DNA from: Methylacidiphilum caldifontis
Lineage (GTDB): Bacteria > Verrucomicrobiota > Verrucomicrobiia > Methylacidiphilales > CAMAQI01
DNA: 26,271 bases
NCBI GenBank assembly: GCA_945860255.1
Contig: CAMAQI010000012.1
Span: 1-26,271 of the forward strand
Reading direction: 5' to 3'
Shown: positions 23,646-26,271 of the stretch, piece after piece
Layout of the letters: every line of letters starts with the position of its first letter
Position numbering within the stretch: the first letter of the stretch is position 1
Program-made: the position numbers and the translations under genes
The notes under the pieces: model-generated
Told to the model about the DNA's origin: nothing
Databases searched by the model: none
The model's input: only the letters and a program-made list of their open reading frames with translations

Positions 23646-24602
23646 TTGAACTTACTCTTCCTAAAAATAAACCGATTTTTAAAGAAAATTTTTCGTAAAC
23701 GAGAAAAGTGGAGCGTTGATTCCTATATCAAAAAAATTGAAACTCAAGTTCCCTTAGGCCGGTGGAGCTCCCATTTGCTTTTTGGTAATCATGTTCAGGA
23801 AATTGAAGAAAAATTCAAAAAAAATCGACCCATTTCGATTTCAGATGAAGAGAAAATAATTATCAAAAGTAATTATAACCATGTATTTCAATCCCATGGA
23901 AAACGGATTTTATACGCATTTATTCCTGCAAGTCATCAAAGCATGGGACTGGTCGTCAGTTTTCATCCATGGAATGGCAATCAATATTTCGATCACCTTA
24001 AGCCCCTTTCCTGCTTTGACGTTCTCGCCCCCTTTGATAATTTTGGAAGCCAACAATGGTCTTGTGGTTTTTGGGGCCTAGATGGTGATCCTTTCTTAGT
24101 AAATCCAATTCAAGAGCTTATTCAAAAGATTTGTCAGGAAAGGAATTACTCCAATTGGTTCACCATCGGCGGTTCGCTCGGTGGTTTTGCTGCACTTTAT
24201 CACGGTATTTTAGGTCAATGCGATGGGATGTACGTTATGACTCCTCAAGTCGATATCCGGGTGATGTCAGAAAGCGATTTACGAAGAGGGTATAAAGATG
24301 ATGTTTATTCCGCCATGATCTCCTCGACCGACCCGAAAAAAGATCCTTCGATTTTAAAGATTGCACAGGTTCAAGAGACTCTGCCCCCTCTATTTTTAAT
24401 CCAATCACTCTACGATACGATTAACCCCTACGCCTCCCATGCCTATCTCCTCCAAAAAGTCTATCATGAGAAAAGGGGGTGGTACGGGCTTAGAATCCAT
24501 CCCTCGATCGGTCACCGGGCCGATGGGTCTCAAAAAGAGGCTGAATACTTTTTCCTAAATATCCTGAAAAAAAACCCTCACAAAATGTATTTAGATTTTT
24601 AA
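23646..24602 (+). CDS. Alpha/beta hydrolase-like protein
   Basis: 318 residues. Residues 1-30 are very basic (FLKINRFLKKIFRKREK). The hydrolase core starts near 85: LYAFIPASH, GLVVSFHPWNG, FTIGGSLGGFAALYHG with nucleophile Ser177 in GxSxG, LIQSLYDTINPY carrying the likely Asp, and IHPSIGHRADG with the likely His. This fold cleaves esters, peptides or glycoconjugates; proteins like it often sit in surface-polysaccharide loci, but no substrate can be named. The frame opens with TTG at 23646 and has no Shine-Dalgarno, so the true start could be further in. The gene looks AT-richer than its flanks. Its last 12 bases overlap the convergent pabC. Confidence 0.78.
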   Translation: MNLLFLKINRFLKKIFRKREKWSVDSYIKKIETQVPLGRWSSHLLFGNHVQEIEEKFKKNRPISISDEEKIIIKSNYNHVFQSHGKRILYAFIPASHQSMGLVVSFHPWNGNQYFDHLKPLSCFDVLAPFDNFGSQQWSCGFWGLDGDPFLVNPIQELIQKICQERNYSNWFTIGGSLGGFAALYHGILGQCDGMYVMTPQVDIRVMSESDLRRGYKDDVYSAMISSTDPKKDPSILKIAQVQETLPPLFLIQSLYDTINPYASHAYLLQKVYHEKRGWYGLRIHPSIGHRADGSQKEAEYFFLNILKKNPHKMYLDF

Positions 24603-25286
24603 AGTACGCTTCCACTCTTGTTGAAGAGTTCTCACGATCTTTCTTAATTTAAAATTTCGACTTAAAAATCGATTCACGGATTGAACTCCCATCATGCTAT
24701 TCGTTATAAAAATCTCATCGGCAATCCCCAATTGATCGAGTCCAAATCGCCCCTCTTTCACACGAACTTGTTTCTTTACCCAATTTCGCACCACTCCTGA
24801 ACGACAGCCACAATCGACACTGGGAGTATAAACGATCCCCTCTTTGACCCAAAAAATATTCCCCATCGATACCGAGGCAATCTGATCCCATTCATTCAAA
24901 AGAACGACTTCATCGAAATTCTCGGACTCTTGACGTGCTTGCCAGTGACTTAAGTAGCTAACCGTTTTATAACGAGCGTCCCAGTTATGACAGCCCAAAC
25001 GAACGAGGGAGACCCCTAAAACAAAAGAGGATCTCTTGTTCGGCTTCTCTTCTTGAAAGAAAAATCGAAAGCCCTGAGTATCGACGATCCATCGCAGTCG
25101 ACCGTTTTGAAGAGGGAGCTTCACTTTGAGTAATCGCTTCTCCGTCGGGACTTTTAATCCAAGTACCCGTGAAGACTCTTTGAGGGACTGAAAATGCTCT
25201 TTAAAAAATTGGATCTCACCGTTAATCACTTTTAAGGTTTCAAAAACACCAAGCCATGGAGCAAAAATCGGAATCTCTTTTTTCAT
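24591..25286 (-). CDS. pabC: Aminodeoxychorismate lyase (class IV PLP enzyme)
   Basis: 231 residues, slightly short for the family. Class IV aminotransferase fold: APWLGVFETLKVINGEIQFFKEHFQSL, the PLP Lys107 in ARYKTVSYLSHWQAR, FDEVVLLNEWDQIASVSMGNIFWV with the cofactor Glu, and GVVRNWV, then IADEIFITNSMMGVQSV. It releases pyruvate from 4-amino-4-deoxychorismate, giving p-aminobenzoate for folate. Its ATG overlaps the pabB stop (ATGA), so both are translated together; that partner removes most doubt between PabC and a branched-chain aminotransferase. Confidence 0.93.
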   Translation of the reverse strand: MKKEIPIFAPWLGVFETLKVINGEIQFFKEHFQSLKESSRVLGLKVPTEKRLLKVKLPLQNGRLRWIVDTQGFRFFFQEEKPNKRSSFVLGVSLVRLGCHNWDARYKTVSYLSHWQARQESENFDEVVLLNEWDQIASVSMGNIFWVKEGIVYTPSVDCGCRSGVVRNWVKKQVRVKEGRFGLDQLGIADEIFITNSMMGVQSVNRFLSRNFKLRKIVRTLQQEWKRTLKI

Positions 25287-26271
25287 GCTCCTCCGACCTC
25301 ATACTTGAGGAGTGATGACTGTGCCTCATGCATCTCCAGGGCCCATTTCATTCCGCTGGCTTTATGTAAGGTCTCTTGATATTCACGCTCTGGAACGGAA
25401 TCAATCGTGATTCCACTCCCCACATGAAAATGAACCGACTCCGGTTCAACAAACATCGTTCGGATCGCCATACTCAATGAAACATCTCCGTTAAAAGCGA
25501 AATAACCGATGGCTCCCGTGTAAATCCCACGATCGAGTCCCTCAAGTTCTTGAATAATTTCGCGAGCTCGTTTTTTCGGAGCTCCAGTAATCGACCCTCC
25601 GGGAAAACAGGCCTTCACCGCTTCAACGACATCGATCTCAGGGCGTAAATCCCCTTCGACAGTAGAAACTAAATGATAAACTTGAGGGTACTTTTCTAAT
25701 TTAATCAAATCGGTGACCTGAACACTTCCGTAATCACAGATTTGTCCAAGATCATTTCGTTCGAGATCGGTAATCATGATCAATTCCGCAAGCTCTTTAG
25801 GATCCGCAATGAGTTCGTATGCCAATTGACCATCACGAATCGGATCGCGATCCCGAGGACGTGTCCCTTTAATGGGACGAGTCACGATATGACGTCCCTG
25901 AATCTTTAAAAAAAGCTCAGGCGAAGAGGATAAAATCTTTTGTTCTCCAAAATCAAGAAAGGCCGATCCGGGAGCAGGACTTCGTTGCATAAGCGCTTCA
26001 AAAAGAGTATAAGGATTCCCCGACCAGGGGGCTTCAAATCGATGCGAAAGATTGACCTGATAAATATCCCCCGAACGAATATACTCTTGAGCTTTTTCGA
26101 CACGACGACAAAACTCACTTTCACTACAGGAGGAGCGAAGCTCTCCCATCATCGTTAATGCCTCATGGACTCGTGCCCGTTCTCGCCAACGTTCCGTCTG
26201 TTGATCGTGAAAAGAGGAGTGAATCTCTGGAAAAACCCCAAAACAGAAATCTCCCTCGTAGGAAATAGAGC
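25283..26271 (-). CDS. pabB: Aminodeoxychorismate synthase component I, partial
   Basis: About 329 residues are visible; the frame stays open to the right edge, so the N-terminus lies outside. The Met at 26152 is internal: upstream codons read on as YEGDFCFGVFPEI without a stop. Chorismate-binding domain: EYIRSGDIYQVNLSHRFEAPW, SSPELFLKIQG, IVTRPIKGTRPRDRDP, ELIMITDLERNDLGQICD, SITGAPKKRAREIIQELEG and YTGAIGYFAFNGDVSLSMAIRT. The PIKGT motif (Lys) marks PabB; anthranilate synthase TrpE has PIAGT. It makes 4-amino-4-deoxychorismate with a glutaminase partner, and overlaps pabC by four bases. Confidence 0.95.
   Translation of the reverse strand, partial: SISYEGDFCFGVFPEIHSSFHDQQTERWRERARVHEALTMMGELRSSCSESEFCRRVEKAQEYIRSGDIYQVNLSHRFEAPWSGNPYTLFEALMQRSPAPGSAFLDFGEQKILSSSPELFLKIQGRHIVTRPIKGTRPRDRDPIRDGQLAYELIADPKELAELIMITDLERNDLGQICDYGSVQVTDLIKLEKYPQVYHLVSTVEGDLRPEIDVVEAVKACFPGGSITGAPKKRAREIIQELEGLDRGIYTGAIGYFAFNGDVSLSMAIRTMFVEPESVHFHVGSGITIDSVPEREYQETLHKASGMKWALEMHEAQSSLLKYEVGGA

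Overview
The window comes from a Gram-negative bacterium. It carries an LPS heptosyltransferase, secreted peptidoglycan-recycling enzymes with signal peptides, and a lipoprotein with a lipobox. Moderate GC, the mix of protein styles and the secreted proteins suggest the PVC group, probably Verrucomicrobiota. That placement is inference from memory and was not tested by a search.

Left end (1-2257, all minus strand) is the most interesting part. It holds an ECF sigma factor, a membrane anti-sigma-like protein, an 86-residue exported peptide with three 15-residue CX5C repeats, and, cut by the window edge, the start of a DUF692 multinuclear iron-dependent oxidase (MNIO). The layout resembles bufferin/HvfA-type copper-binding RiPP loci under ECF control, but the peptide core looks different from the known types. 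A long hairpin that pairs fully only in the minus-strand transcript follows the peptide gene.

2.3-5.9 kb: pheS (plus), then a decayed DUF2127 membrane-protein gene cut off by a 197-bp inverted-repeat (MITE-like) element, then a GT2 glycosyltransferase. Upstream of that gene lies a second inverted-repeat element of 179 bp, whose left half recurs at 13.7 kb.

5.9-15 kb: mostly cell-envelope genes. These are an LpoB-like secreted protein and a YcfL-like lipoprotein (overlapping), rplS with a bidirectional terminator, an MGT-like glycosyltransferase, a secreted protein of unknown function, an SDR, a NamZ (DUF1343) exo-muramidase, a divergent amidase_3 protein with an apparently altered zinc site, and a class C beta-lactamase-like serine hydrolase.

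15-18.4 kb: rpsO, pnp and a peroxiredoxin, the classic rpsO-pnp arrangement. Structured RNA lies between rpsO and pnp, including a terminator-like hairpin just before pnp.

18.4-26.3 kb: an operon pyk-SDR-heptosyltransferase (minus), a NarL/DesK-type two-component system with ATGA overlap (minus), a divergent alpha/beta hydrolase starting with TTG, and a pabB-pabC folate operon (minus). pabB runs off the right edge. No tRNA, rRNA, CRISPR array, IS transposase or origin was recognised.
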